A stretch of DNA of 58,784 bases from Micromonospora sp. KC606 (GCF_004348675.1 NZ_SMKN01000019.1:1-58784); one strand, 5' to 3'; positions 1-8,563 are shown, counted from the first letter of the stretch. The notes: generated from the sequence alone by a model not told the origin. Numbers and translations: made by a program.

Positions 1-2
1 CC

Positions 3-197
3 CCACAGGTTGCCCGTTACCGACCCACGCTCCTAGCTGCGGCCACCGCCGACGAGCTGATCTACGCCAAATCCGCCTGCGAGGTGCACAGGTGGATCGA
101 GGCGAACGGAGGATCCCAAGCCGTCCTGAACCTCGTGACAAGACTCAACTCCGGCGACGAGTTCTCGGCCATCGTGACCGGACAGACATCGAGGTAG
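3..197 (+). CDS. C-terminal fragment of a protein, possibly a peptidase-MA-like gluzincin
   Basis: An open frame enters from the left edge and ends at TAG (195-197), leaving 64 residues. The visible part is helical, with a YAKSACEVHRWIEANGG stretch followed by a leucine-rich helix and an FSAI tail. This resembles the C-terminal helices of peptidase-MA-like gluzincins, where a tyrosine-containing helix precedes a short 'GxxxLxxLxxRLxxGxxF' helix. The catalytic part would lie outside the window, so the assignment is tentative. It is convergent with the LysE-type gene. An unrelated all-helical protein is the alternative. Confidence 0.5.
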   Translation, partial: PQVARYRPTLLAAATADELIYAKSACEVHRWIEANGGSQAVLNLVTRLNSGDEFSAIVTGQTSR

Positions 198-234
198 CCC
201 GACCTTGACCCCGACCCCGCGGCACCTCGGTCAC

Positions 235-251
235 CGATTGCCGAGCAATCG
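235..251. terminator. Short hairpin between convergent genes
   Basis: CGATTGC (235-241), a 3-base loop and GCAATCG (245-251) form a perfect 7-bp stem between the stop of the left-edge gene and the stop of the LysE-type gene. Its position suits a bidirectional terminator. There is no T-run, which is usual in high-GC actinomycetes. Confidence 0.45.
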
Positions 252-255
252 CCGC

Positions 256-900
256 TCAGCGGCCCTCGGTGGCCATCCGCACGCCGAGGGCGACGAGGAC
301 GGTGCCGTTGATCGCGTCGAGCCGGCGCCGGACCGTGGACCGGCGGAACCACCCGCTGGCCCGACCGACCACGGCCGCCAGGGTCAGGTACAGCACGATC
401 TCGATGGCCACCTGGAGCACCGCGAGCAGCGCGGTCGTGGTGAACAACGGCCAGCCGGCCGGCACGAACTGCGGATAGAACGCGATCATGAAAGCGGCGG
501 CCTTCGGGTTCGCCAGCATGACCAGCGCACCCTCACCGAACGCCTTCACCCACCCGGTATTCGGGTCGACCGGCGTGTCATCGGCGGGGCTCGCCGCGCT
601 CGTGCGGCTGCGCCACGCCGAGCGCCACGCCTTGATCCCGAGGTAGAGCAGGAAGCCGGCGCCAACGACGCGGAGCACGAGGTACGCGATCTCCGAGGCG
701 GCCACCAGCGCCGCCAGGCCGGCGGCGGCGAACAGCGCCCACAGGTACAGGCCGACCTCGAGCCCGAGCACCGTCGGCACGGCACCGGAAAACCCGCGCA
801 CGGCGGCGCGGCGCAGGATCAGCGCCATCGCCGGGCCGGGTGAAGCCGAGATCAGGACCACCGCGACCAGGAACGCGGGCAGCGAGACGACAAGATCCAT
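256..900 (-). CDS. LysE/RhtB family amino-acid exporter
   Basis: A 214-residue integral membrane protein of the LysE/RhtB (resistance to homoserine/threonine) family, which exports amino acids or related metabolites by proton antiport. The N-terminus carries the family signature 'SPGPAMALIL' near residues 19-28 in the first helix. It is followed by five more hydrophobic segments, with a polar loop (about residues 90-115) and a conserved 'NPKAAAFM' motif in the middle. Length matches the family (about 205-215). I start at ATG 900; the longer open frame to 1062 only adds a non-conserved, non-membrane extension. The substrate cannot be read from sequence. Confidence 0.88.
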   Translation of the reverse strand: MDLVVSLPAFLVAVVLISASPGPAMALILRRAAVRGFSGAVPTVLGLEVGLYLWALFAAAGLAALVAASEIAYLVLRVVGAGFLLYLGIKAWRSAWRSRTSAASPADDTPVDPNTGWVKAFGEGALVMLANPKAAAFMIAFYPQFVPAGWPLFTTTALLAVLQVAIEIVLYLTLAAVVGRASGWFRRSTVRRRLDAINGTVLVALGVRMATEGR

Positions 901-2030
901 GGCGACAGCATGACTACGGCGCAAGTGCGATTCAACCGCATTGCTGCCGCCGGCAAGGCGAGCCCTGTTCGTCACGCTGGACGTGGCCACCGCTGACCAG
1001 ACGACCGTGGTCGTGGTTAAACCTGAAACAAAACCGCAGGCCCAAAACACGGAGAACGACACACTCTCGATCGAGCCCGATTCAGGCTACCGGGGATAAA
1101 AGCGCTTCGACGGATCGAGGTTGAGCCTTCGGCTGCTCCCACTCATGCGGCGCCGGGTGTGCTTCGGGCTGACCATGTAGCGGCCTCGCGTTAGCAAATT
1201 CTTGCTGGTGGGAATAGCGCCCCGGTCGCCGCGTGAGCCATAGTGATCCTGCTTCTGCATTTACCGGCGAAGTGATGCCCACGCGCGGTCCTCGCTGTGG
1301 ACTGTCTCGAGCGCCGGGACGTGGCTTTTCGGTGGGTTGAAATACGAGAACCGGTGGGGGCGAATCTTGACGTGGGAGCGTTTGGCATCACGCTGGGCCT
1401 GGGCCGGGCTCCCGGCCCGAAAACGGTACGGCAACGGTGCTGCCGGACGGCGTTCAGGTCTTGGGTTGACCCGGGCGGGGCGGGTGAGATCCAGGCCGGA
1501 TGGCTGGTCGGGGCGGCGATGACCTGGACATTGGCGCTGTGACGGCGCTGTTTTCCGGCGCGTGGGATCTGTCCTGAATGGCGGGAAGTTTTAACGATGT
1601 GGATCAGGGTGCCCCGAGGGCCGGAGGTGGTCGAATGGATTAGCTCGTGGTGGGAATCGCATTCGCGACCCGACGATTCTGGCGTTTTCCTGAACCAGAC
1701 ACGATTTGCCGAACGAAGCCGGCATATTGCAGCGGCCAAATCGGTAGAACCGCTTCCTATTGGCGTCATTCGGCCCTGCCGGCGGGTGGCTGAGCATGTC
1801 GACAAAGCGCTACTCGTCGACAGAAGCAGCAAAACGCCCGGTTGGCGTCGGATCGCTCCCGTGGGCTCTGCTCGCTGGTCAATTTCCCGTTTGGATGAAA
1901 TGTGGCAACCTTTTCGGTTGCCGAAAAGTCAATGTCGGGCTTCTGTCATTGCTGCGGGATACCGATCAATCAAGAGCCCTCAATACGATGCGGTAGCCCG
2001 TATGGAGCACCACGGACAAGGGAGAACCTC
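901..2030. other. Gene-free stretch of about 1.1 kb
   Basis: I see no convincing gene here. Open frames on both strands are short, mutually overlapping, and lack family motifs or good ribosome-binding sites. The DNA is visibly richer in A/T runs than the flanking genes (for example around 1020-1050, 1190-1260 and 1680-1760), which fits a long promoter region or degraded foreign DNA. The right end holds the overlapping inverted repeats at 1904-1928 and the leader of the protease gene. Confidence 0.5.
1904..1928 (+). promoter_or_regulatory. Two overlapping, mutually exclusive inverted repeats upstream of the protease gene
   Basis: GGCAACC (1904-1910) pairs perfectly with GGTTGCC (1916-1922) across a TTTTC loop. 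CTTTTCGG (1910-1917) pairs perfectly with CCGAAAAG (1921-1928) across a TTG loop. The two stems share bases and cannot form together. They lie about 105 bases before the protease start. As RNA this would be a two-state switch; as DNA it could be overlapping operator half-sites. The pairing is seen directly; the role is inferred. Confidence 0.45.
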
Positions 2031-3035
2031 TTGAAATCCGCTCTGCAATGGTCCGCAATGGCCAGCTTGGCGCTCGCACTGGTCGTGACCGGCGCGCCCG
2101 CCGAGGCGAAGCCGTCCACGAGCGACCGGAACGGCAACACGACCAGCGTCGCCCGCACCAGTGACGGTCGCGCGATCACCAGCGAGGCCGTCGCGAAGGA
2201 GGTCGCCGCGTTCTGGACGCCGGAGCGCATGGCGAAGGCCGTCGACCTGGACTTCGCCAGGCCCGCCCGCGCCACCGAGTCGTCGCACCGCGCGCCGAAG
2301 CCCGACGGACCGGTGGGCGCGGTCGCGCCGGTGAAGCCGAGCATCGCCAGCGGCGACGACATCCGCGTCCAGCTCAACGAGTCGCAGACCGTCGGCAAGG
2401 TCTACTTCACCACCCCCACCGGCGGGCTCGCCTCCTGCTCGGCCAGCACCGTCGCCAGCGGCAAGCGGCGTCTGGTCGTCACCGCGGGCCACTGCGTGCA
2501 CCAGGGCCGCGGCGGGACGTGGTACAGCAACTGGCAGTTCGTCCCCCGGTACCGTAACGGCGTCCGGCCGTTCGGCACCTTCGTGGCGTACAACCTCACG
2601 ACCCGTACCGCCTGGGCCAGCAACAGCAACCTCGACGAGGACATGGGTATCGCCATCATGAACAACGGCGGTATCTACGGCGCGAAGGTGGTCGAGACCG
2701 TCGGCGGCAACGGCCTGCGCTGGAACTACGGCTACAACGTCTACGTCACCGCGCTCGGCTACCCGTCCAACCTGGGCGGCGGCGAGAGCCAGTACTTCTG
2801 CCAGGGCAACACCTGGCACGCCGGCGGTCAGCAGATCCGGATGTACTGCAACATGACCTACGGCTCCAGCGGCGGACCCTGGCTGCAGGAGTACAACGAC
2901 CAGACCGGCTACGGGTACATCAACAGCGTCGTGAGTCACGGCGACAACCCGGGTAACGGGCAGTTCGACGGCCCGTACTTCGACAACGACATCAAGAGCC
3001 TCTACGACTACGCGGAGAGCATCTCCCCGGCGTGA
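2031..3035 (+). CDS. Secreted trypsin-like (S1-fold) serine endopeptidase
   Basis: A 334-residue exported protease. A TTG start at 2031 is chosen because GGGAGA lies just upstream and the first residues then form a signal peptide (LKSALQW, then a hydrophobic stretch ending GAPAEA). A propeptide of about 95 residues follows. The catalytic domain shows TAGHC with His154, an acidic 'NLDEDMGIAIMN' segment (Asp202 or Asp204) and GSSGGP with the nucleophile Ser280, the triad order of chymotrypsin-fold enzymes. Paired cysteines around the His and Ser motifs suggest disulfides. It is closer to glutamyl-endopeptidase/'trypsin-like peptidase' relatives than to classical streptogrisin; specificity is unknown. 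A hairpin terminator follows directly. Confidence 0.85.
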   Translation: MKSALQWSAMASLALALVVTGAPAEAKPSTSDRNGNTTSVARTSDGRAITSEAVAKEVAAFWTPERMAKAVDLDFARPARATESSHRAPKPDGPVGAVAPVKPSIASGDDIRVQLNESQTVGKVYFTTPTGGLASCSASTVASGKRRLVVTAGHCVHQGRGGTWYSNWQFVPRYRNGVRPFGTFVAYNLTTRTAWASNSNLDEDMGIAIMNNGGIYGAKVVETVGGNGLRWNYGYNVYVTALGYPSNLGGGESQYFCQGNTWHAGGQQIRMYCNMTYGSSGGPWLQEYNDQTGYGYINSVVSHGDNPGNGQFDGPYFDNDIKSLYDYAESISPA

Positions 3036-3049
3036 GCCACATGCTCATC

Positions 3050-3078
3050 GGAAGCCCCGGCCGTCGGCCGGGGCTTCC
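3050..3078 (+). terminator. Strong hairpin terminator after the protease gene
   Basis: GGAAGCCCCGGCC (3050-3062) and GGCCGGGGCTTCC (3066-3078) make a perfect 13-bp stem with a 3-base loop, 14 bases after the stop codon. No U-tract follows. Confidence 0.85.
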
Positions 3079-3231
3079 CCCACGTACCTGCGCCGCGGCG
3101 GCGAGAGCCGGCGCTGTTACTTCCGTGTTACGACACGGCGAAGTCGCTGCCGTGATCCGCCTCCACCGTGGACTCCGAGGTGCCGGCATGACGGAGGTCG
3201 GCACCGACACGGTCGGACGAGGAGGAGACAG

Positions 3232-3807
3232 ATGCGGATCAGGAGTGCACTCACGGTGATGGCGGTCGTGGTCGCCGGCCTGGTCGGTGGCGGAGGCACC
3301 GGCACGGTCGCGAGCACGAAGGCGGCGACCGGGTCGCCGTACTGCGGAATCACCTGGGGCAGCGGTACGAAGGCGGCCGGCTCGCTGAGCACCGCCCCAC
3401 TGGTCGACGTGCGGACGGGCCGGCACGACTGCTTCGACCGGGTGGTCTTCGAGTTCGCCGGCCCGGTCAGCGGCTACACCGTGACCTACGGTGAGACGTG
3501 GACCGAGGGAGAGGGTCTGCCGCTGTCGCCGTACACCGCCGGGGACGAGCTGCTGCGGGTCTCGTTGCGGGCCCCGTCGTACGACGACGGTCATGTTGCC
3601 ACCGTCCCCTACCGGGTCGGCGAGCACACGGCCAACGTGCTGCGCTACCGAACGCTGCGGGACGTGGTGTTCGGCGGCAGCTTCGAGGGCTACACCACCT
3701 TCGCGGTCGGGGTGCGGGCGCGGCTGCCGTTCCGGGCGTTCGTCCTGGCCGGCCCCGGCCCGCACAGCCGGATCGTGCTCGACGTCGCCCACCAGTGGCA
3801 GGAGTGA
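3232..3807 (+). CDS. Exported AMIN-like domain protein
   Basis: A 191-residue protein with an N-terminal signal peptide (MRIRS, hydrophobic core, cleavage near residues 25-32). One globular domain follows. The segment 'HDCFDRVVFEFAGPVSGYTVTYG' pattern, the later LRVSLRAP strand and a 'GYTTFAVGVRARLPFRAFVL' strand pair match the AMIN-like beta-sandwich family common in actinomycete exported proteins. Two cysteines (the YCGITW and HDC motifs) could form a disulfide. AMIN-related domains bind cell-envelope components; no enzyme residues are visible. ATG 3232 follows a GAGGAGGAGA ribosome-binding site. It stands alone between two terminators. Confidence 0.75.
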   Translation: MRIRSALTVMAVVVAGLVGGGGTGTVASTKAATGSPYCGITWGSGTKAAGSLSTAPLVDVRTGRHDCFDRVVFEFAGPVSGYTVTYGETWTEGEGLPLSPYTAGDELLRVSLRAPSYDDGHVATVPYRVGEHTANVLRYRTLRDVVFGGSFEGYTTFAVGVRARLPFRAFVLAGPGPHSRIVLDVAHQWQE

Positions 3808-3812
3808 CGACC

Positions 3813-3841
3813 GTGCGGGCCGGCGCCGGCCGGGCCCGCAC
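3813..3841 (+). terminator. Hairpin terminator after the AMIN-like gene
   Basis: GTGCGGGCC (3813-3821) pairs with GGCCCGCAC (3833-3841), starting 5 bases after the stop; the sequence TTTT follows a little further on (3850-3853). Confidence 0.75.
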
Positions 3842-3881
3842 ACCAACCGTTTTGCCAGGTCAGCGGGGAGCCTCACCCAGC

Positions 3882-3893
3882 TAGGCTCACCGC
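3882..3893 (+). promoter_or_regulatory. -10 element for a leaderless response-regulator transcript
   Basis: TAGGCT (3882-3887) ends 6 bases before the ATG at 3894 and no ribosome-binding site lies between. In actinomycetes this spacing puts the transcription start at the first base of the start codon (leaderless mRNA). No well-spaced -35 box was seen. Confidence 0.6.
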
Positions 3894-4574
3894 ATGGATG
3901 GCCGGGTGCTCATCGTCGAGGACGACGCCTCCATCCGTGAGGTCACCGCCCTCGGCCTGCGACGCGCCGGCTTCCGGGTGGACACCGCCGTCGACGGCCG
4001 GTCGGGGATCGCCGCGTGGCGGGCCCGGCCGGTCGACCTGATCGTCCTGGACGTGATGCTGCCCGGTCTGGACGGGTTCGAGGTCTGCCGGGAGATCCGG
4101 CGGACCAGCAGAGTGCCGATCCTCATGCTGACCGCCCGGACGGACACCATCGACGTGGTCGTCGGGCTCGAGTGCGGCGCCGACGACTACCTGCGCAAGC
4201 CGTTCGACCTGCCGGAGCTGGTCGCCCGGGTCCGGTCGGTGCTGCGCCGGGCCACCGATCTGCCCGTACCGACCACCATCGAGGTCGGCGGGCTGGAGAT
4301 CGATCCGGCGAGCTTCGTGGCCCGCAAGCACGGACGGGACCTCGCGCTGACGGCCACCGAGTTCCGGCTCCTGCTGGAGCTGGCCCGCCGGCCTGGCCAG
4401 GTCTTCACCCGCGAACTGCTGCTGGAGCGGGTGTGGAACCACGACTTCCTCGGCGACTCCCGGCTGGTCGACGTGGCGGTGCAGCGCCTGCGCGCAAAGG
4501 TCGAGGACGACCCGGCCCACCCCCGGTTGGTCCGGACGGTGCGGGGTGCCGGTTACAAACTGTCACCGACGTGA
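3894..4574 (+). CDS. OmpR/PhoB-family response regulator
   Basis: A 226-residue two-domain regulator. The receiver domain (about 1-120) has the acidic pair Glu9/Asp10-Asp11, the phosphoacceptor Asp53 in 'VLDVMLP', Thr80 and Lys102 in 'RKPF'. The C-terminal winged helix (about 128-224) ends with 'RTVRGAGYKL', the usual OmpR-class signature. It is first in a three-gene unit with a histidine kinase and a GerMN lipoprotein, so it is probably phosphorylated by that kinase. The order regulator-kinase-GerMN lipoprotein copies the plan of mtrA-mtrB-lpqB; the regulon is not visible here. Confidence 0.93.
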   Translation: MDGRVLIVEDDASIREVTALGLRRAGFRVDTAVDGRSGIAAWRARPVDLIVLDVMLPGLDGFEVCREIRRTSRVPILMLTARTDTIDVVVGLECGADDYLRKPFDLPELVARVRSVLRRATDLPVPTTIEVGGLEIDPASFVARKHGRDLALTATEFRLLLELARRPGQVFTRELLLERVWNHDFLGDSRLVDVAVQRLRAKVEDDPAHPRLVRTVRGAGYKLSPT

Positions 4575-4586
4575 GGTAGGTGCCCG

Positions 4587-6029
4587 GTGCGGACAGCGGA
4601 TCCCGTCGTCCCCGGCCGCCTGCGCCGCCGGCTGACCGTGGCGTTCGTGCTCGTCGCCGGGGTCTCCGCCGGGCTGCTCGCCGGTGGGTCGTACGCACTG
4701 CTGCGGCAGGCCCGGTTCGACGCCTCTGTGCAGCAGGCCGCGGCGGACGCCCGCTACCGGCTGGTGCTCGCCGGGCAGTTCGTGCCGCTCACCGCGCAAC
4801 GCCGGAGCGAGCTGCTGACCAGCTTCGAGGGCAGTGGCCGGCACGTGGTGCTCGTCGACGGCGGGACGTACCCGTCGAACCCCGCGTACGCGCCGCCGCC
4901 GGGTGGGCGACTGCGGGCGACCGTGGCGGCCGGGCAACTCGGCTACGAACGGTCGGCCCCACAGGCCCGCCCCCGGCTGCTCGTGGTCGGCGGTCGTGTT
5001 CCCGGCTCGACCGCCGAGCTGTACGTGGTCACCGTCGAGGACGACATCGCCGCCGAACTCGACCAACTCCGCACCGCGTTGCTGGCCGGCTGGGTGCTGG
5101 TCGTGCTGCTCGCCGCCGCCGTGGGGCACACCCTCGCCCGCCGCACCCTCGACCCGGTGGACCGGGCCAGCCGGGCCGCCCGGGCGCTCACCGAAGGGCT
5201 GCTGGCCACCCGGCTGCCGGTCCGCGGCCGGGACGAGTTCAGCGTCTGGGCGGCATCGTTCAACGAGATGGCCGAGGCGCTCCAGGCCAAGATCGAGGCG
5301 CTGTCCCGGGCACAGGCCCGGGAGCGGCGGTTCACCGCCGATGTCGCGCACGAGCTGCGTACCCCCGTCACCGCCCTGGTGGCCGCGGCCTCGCTGCTGC
5401 GCGACCACCTGGACCAGCTGCCGGCCGACGCCCGGCGCGCCGGGGAACTGCTGGTCACCGACGCGGTCCGGCTGCGTCGGCTGGTGGAGGACCTGATGGA
5501 GATCTCCCGCCTGGACGCGGGCCGCGAACCACTCGCCGTGACCACGGTCGACGCCGCGGCGCTGCTACGGTCGGTTCTGCGGGCACGGGCCTGGACCGAG
5601 CTGGTGGCCGTCGACGTGGCCCGCGTCGACCTGCGGACCGACCCCCGTCGGCTGGAACGGGTCCTCGGGAACCTGCTCGCCAACGCGGTCGAGCACGGCG
5701 GCGGTGAGGTACGCGTCTGTGCCCGTCACACAGGCGCGGACGTCGTCTTCGACGTCGCCGACGAGGGCCCGGGTATCTCCGCCGAGCATCTGCCCCACCT
5801 CTTCGACCGCTTCTACAAGGTCGACCCGGCCCGCTCCCACCCGGGCAGTGGGCTCGGGCTGGCGATCGCCCGGGAGAACACCCGCCTGCTCGGCGGCCGG
5901 TTGAGCGTGGCCAGCACACCCGGCGTCGGTACCCTCTTTCGGCTCGCGCTCCCCGCCGCAGGCCCGCCGGGCACCCCTACCCGGGAACCGCGCGCCGACC
6001 GGCGGCCCGTACCGGGAGGTGCGCCGTGA
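4587..6029 (+). CDS. Membrane sensor histidine kinase
   Basis: A 480-residue sensor kinase. A first membrane helix (about 17-37), an extracytoplasmic sensor region of about 125 residues, a second helix (about 164-183) and a HAMP linker precede the HisKA domain with phospho-accepting His255 in 'DVAHELRTPV'. The ATPase domain has the N box (NLLANAVEHG), G1 (DEGPGI) and G2 (GSGLGLAIA). The GTG start at 4587 is placed by GAGGTAGG at 4573-4580, 12 bases after the regulator's stop. The 3' end overlaps the lipoprotein gene by GTGA. It presumably signals to the upstream regulator; the stimulus is unknown. Confidence 0.92.
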   Translation: MRTADPVVPGRLRRRLTVAFVLVAGVSAGLLAGGSYALLRQARFDASVQQAAADARYRLVLAGQFVPLTAQRRSELLTSFEGSGRHVVLVDGGTYPSNPAYAPPPGGRLRATVAAGQLGYERSAPQARPRLLVVGGRVPGSTAELYVVTVEDDIAAELDQLRTALLAGWVLVVLLAAAVGHTLARRTLDPVDRASRAARALTEGLLATRLPVRGRDEFSVWAASFNEMAEALQAKIEALSRAQARERRFTADVAHELRTPVTALVAAASLLRDHLDQLPADARRAGELLVTDAVRLRRLVEDLMEISRLDAGREPLAVTTVDAAALLRSVLRARAWTELVAVDVARVDLRTDPRRLERVLGNLLANAVEHGGGEVRVCARHTGADVVFDVADEGPGISAEHLPHLFDRFYKVDPARSHPGSGLGLAIARENTRLLGGRLSVASTPGVGTLFRLALPAAGPPGTPTREPRADRRPVPGGAP

Positions 6030-6910
6030 GGCGGACGATGGGCGTCCTGGCCGTCCTCACCATGGTCGTGGTCGGCGGGTGCGGTGAGCCCCGGTCGGGC
6101 TCCCTCGGGCCGGCGCCGACGGCGGCCACGTCGACCCCGCCGACCCCGCCCGTCATCGCCCCGGAGCCGCCGCCGACCGGCCCATCGCCCGAAGCGCCGC
6201 GCCCGACCGAGACCAGTACGCCACCGGCTCCGACCGCGCAGCCATCCCGTACGGTCACCGTCGAGCTGTGGTATGTCAGGGACGGACGGATCGTCCCGAC
6301 CCGGCGTACCCGTCCGGCGACCCTGGCCACGTCCCGCCTGGCGCTGGCCGAGCTGGCGGCCGGGCCGACGGCGGCGGAGGCATCGGCAGGGCTGGCCACG
6401 CTGGTGCCCACCGGCGTCGAGGTCACCCGGATCGCCGAGGCGACGGCGGTGCTCGGGGCGGTGCCGACGACCGGCGGGCCGGCCGCGGTACGGCTGCGCG
6501 AGGCACAGGTCGTCTGGACACTCACCCAGTTCCCCACCGTGCGGCGGGTCCGCTTCGGCACCGCCACTTCGGTCGACCGCACCGACTACGCCGACCTGCT
6601 GCCGCCGATTGTCGTTACCACCCCCGCGATCGGCGTGCGGATCGCCAGCCCGGTCACGGTCGCCGGGACGGCGGACGTGTTCGAGGCCACCGTGAGCGTT
6701 CGCGTCCTCGACGGCTCCGGCCGCGAGATCGCCACCACGTTCAGCACCGCCAGCTGTGGCACCGGCTGTCGGGGCGACTACCGCGTCTCCCTGGTCTACC
6801 GGCTCGACCGGGAGCAGGCCGGCACGGTCGAGGTGTACGAGGTGTCACCGGCGGACGGGTCGCGGACCAAGCTCGTCGCGGTGCCCGTACGGCTCGCCGC
6901 CAGCCGCTGA
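6026..6910 (+). CDS. GerMN + Gmad2-type lipoprotein, third gene of the two-component operon
   Basis: A 294-residue lipoprotein: signal sequence with lipobox VGGC (lipidated Cys19), then a Pro/Thr-rich linker to about residue 70. A GerMN domain follows (about 75-190: [13 protein letters not shown], a basic segment, [11 protein letters not shown]). The last part is an Ig-like Gmad2-type beta domain (about 195-290, starting '[17 protein letters not shown]'). GTG 6026 overlaps the kinase stop. In mycobacteria the GerMN lipoprotein LpqB tunes MtrB; by position this protein could be a cell-surface partner of the upstream kinase, but it lacks LpqB's propeller domain. Confidence 0.82.
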   Translation: MRRTMGVLAVLTMVVVGGCGEPRSGSLGPAPTAATSTPPTPPVIAPEPPPTGPSPEAPRPTETSTPPAPTAQPSRTVTVELWYVRDGRIVPTRRTRPATLATSRLALAELAAGPTAAEASAGLATLVPTGVEVTRIAEATAVLGAVPTTGGPAAVRLREAQVVWTLTQFPTVRRVRFGTATSVDRTDYADLLPPIVVTTPAIGVRIASPVTVAGTADVFEATVSVRVLDGSGREIATTFSTASCGTGCRGDYRVSLVYRLDREQAGTVEVYEVSPADGSRTKLVAVPVRLAASR

Positions 6911-6928
6911 CGACACCGACGCGCCGGC

Positions 6929-7220
6929 CCCTACCTCCATCTCGAACCGGATCTGGCCTACGTGGTGGCGCAGGGGAGCGGGTTGTCGGGCACGTGCTCG
7001 GCACGGCGGACACCCCCTCCTTCGTGCGCGCCTACCGGGAGAAGTGGGTTCCCCGGCTGGCGCACCGGTACCCGGCACCCACCCGGCCGCTGACGAGGAG
7101 ATGATCGCCCTGCACCACCGGCCGGAGCGGATGCTTCTGCCACAACTGGCCGCCTACCCGGCTCACCTGCACATCGACCTGCTGCCCGAGGCCCAGGGCG
7201 CGGGCCACGGCCGCCCGCCG
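6929..7220 (+). pseudogene. GNAT acetyltransferase remnant, truncated with two frameshifts
   Basis: Three successive frames each carry a piece of one GNAT-type sequence. Frame one (from 6929) reads [16 protein letters not shown]. Frame two reads [18 protein letters not shown] and on to about 7090. Frame three (about 7088-7200) reads [15 protein letters not shown] and then [16 protein letters not shown], the acetyl-CoA loop region (normally Q-x-x-G-x-G/A). Inserting one base at about 6990 ('GGC-TAC-GTG-CTC') and one near 7086 would rejoin them. The first ~45 residues and the last part are missing, so this is decay rather than a simple read error. Confidence 0.7.
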
Positions 7221-7269
7221 GCAGTGCCCGCCGTGCACGGTAGTCGGTGGCCGTACGGTCGCACCGCTG

Positions 7270-7500
7270 TCAGCGGGCGGCGTCCGGGTGTCCCGGCATA
7301 CCGGAGCCGCCGCCGCTGCTGCCCGAGGCGCCACCGGCCACACCTGAGCCGTCGTCCTCGGTGACCACGTCCGGCTCCGCACCGTCCGGCGTCGGCACGT
7401 CGGTGTCCGCTTCGACCTGGACCAGCCGCGCCTGACCAACCTCGTCCTCGGCGTGCTCCGGGTCGACCGGCAGCTCACCGTCGCGCGCCCGATATCCCAT
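7270..7500 (-). CDS. Small acidic conserved-looking protein of unknown function
   Basis: A 76-residue soluble, acidic protein: [19 protein letters not shown] at the start, several Asp/Val repeats in the middle, and a Gly/Ser-rich tail (SGSSGGGSG) ending PDAAR. ATG 7500 is preceded by GGGAGG with ideal spacing, the main reason to trust it. No membrane segment or domain is recognised. The composition suggests a disordered protein. It stands alone between decayed pieces. Confidence 0.6.
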   Translation of the reverse strand: MGYRARDGELPVDPEHAEDEVGQARLVQVEADTDVPTPDGAEPDVVTEDDGSGVAGGASGSSGGGSGMPGHPDAAR

Positions 7501-7503
7501 GCG

Positions 7504-7848
7504 GTGCCTCCCGTTGCGTCGGTGTCGTCCGCCGTGGAGCTACCCGGGATAATCGCGACGAAACGTCGATTTCAGACACGGCGCGGCCGTCGGCCCGGCC
7601 CTGCTGAGACACGCCGGGTGCGCCACCTCGACGCGTCCCTTCCGTACGCCAACCGGCCCCACGGCGAGTTCTCCCTCGACCCGGTCCTGCGCGACCTGGC
7701 CGAACACACCGACCAGGCAACGGCCCGCACCACGGCCAAGTTCACCGGGTACCCGGCGCGGCACCTGCGCCTGACCGGCGACGCCTGGCCGTGGCGGACC
7801 ACCCTGCTGGGTGCCCTGACCGTCGCTGTCGCCGTCGCGGCCGCCCTG
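7504..7848 (+). other. Non-genic stretch holding a coding-like fragment with one membrane helix
   Basis: The plus frame from about 7612 to 7900 has codon usage and composition like a real protein. It begins LDASLPYANRPHGEFSLDPV, continues through ARHLRLTGDAWPWR and enters a hydrophobic helix (TTLLGALTVAVAVAAALLPA) followed by Arg-rich residues, as in the end of a membrane-anchored protein. It has no start or ribosome-binding site and its 3' end collides with the opposite-strand MmcQ gene. I read it as a possible remnant of an unidentified gene; nothing else is seen. Confidence 0.3.
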
Positions 7849-8319
7849 CTACCGGCGGCCACCGCCCGGCTCCTCGCCCGCCGCCGATCGACCCCACGGG
7901 CCGGGGACGCCACCGCCGATCAGCGGCTTGTCCAGACCCGTCGAGGCGCCCACGGCATCATCGGGGTCGCCGACGAGCGAGTCCGGGGCACGCATGCGCC
8001 ACGCGTCGGTGACGAGTTCCGTCAGGCGAATAACGCTCACCCGGGTCAGCCGCAGCATGACCAGGGGCAGGCCGCCGTACGCGGGCGTGGTGAAGAAGAG
8101 TTCGGGCTCGCCGAGGAGTAACGCCTGCTTCTCCGCCTCGTCTCCGACGTACAGCACGGCGATGTCGGTGCGGATCCGGCGCGGCGAACCGGGCCGGCGC
8201 TCGGGGTAGGACCAGACGAAGCCCTTGTCGGCGACCCGGAAGTCGAAGCCGTCGCTGTCGATCTCCACCACGTGCGGCAGCGCCAGCGCCAGCCGGCGCA
8301 CATCGTCGACGTCAGCCAC
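7849..8319 (-). CDS. MmcQ/YjbR family protein
   Basis: A 156-residue protein with the MmcQ/YjbR fold: DDVRRLALALPHV near the N-terminus, a KGFVWSYP strand, DIAVLYVGDEAEKQALL and a C-terminal ELVTDAWRMRAP helix. The family resembles DNA-binding double-wing modules, but its function is not established. GTG 8319 is preferred because GGAG lies 8 bases upstream; GTG 8328 would add three residues. A non-conserved Gly-rich tail of about 30 residues extends past the usual family end and overlaps the coding-like fragment on the other strand, suggesting that an original stop was lost. Confidence 0.75.
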   Translation of the reverse strand: MADVDDVRRLALALPHVVEIDSDGFDFRVADKGFVWSYPERRPGSPRRIRTDIAVLYVGDEAEKQALLLGEPELFFTTPAYGGLPLVMLRLTRVSVIRLTELVTDAWRMRAPDSLVGDPDDAVGASTGLDKPLIGGGVPGPWGRSAAGEEPGGGRR

Positions 8320-8563
8320 CGACGTCACTCCAGGGCACCGCTGCATGCACCCGCACAGCCTAGCCGGTATGTCCGTGGCAGCGGGTGTCCGGGATCTTGA
8401 GAGGTGTGGACGGTCCATACCGCTCACCTGATGCGACCGGGCGCCCTCGTTGGCTGGCCGCCCGTCGCGGGGCACCACGAGCGCCGGGCCGCGGATCTTC
8501 ACCCGATGCCGGGACGGAATCCGGGTGGTTGCTCCGGGGCGAAGGCCCTGCGATGCTTTCCGT

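Noticed and set aside
4580..5707. A long open frame overlapping the histidine kinase gene
   Set aside because: It is Arg/Ala/Gly-rich with no motif; the kinase frame at 4587-6029 carries all conserved boxes.
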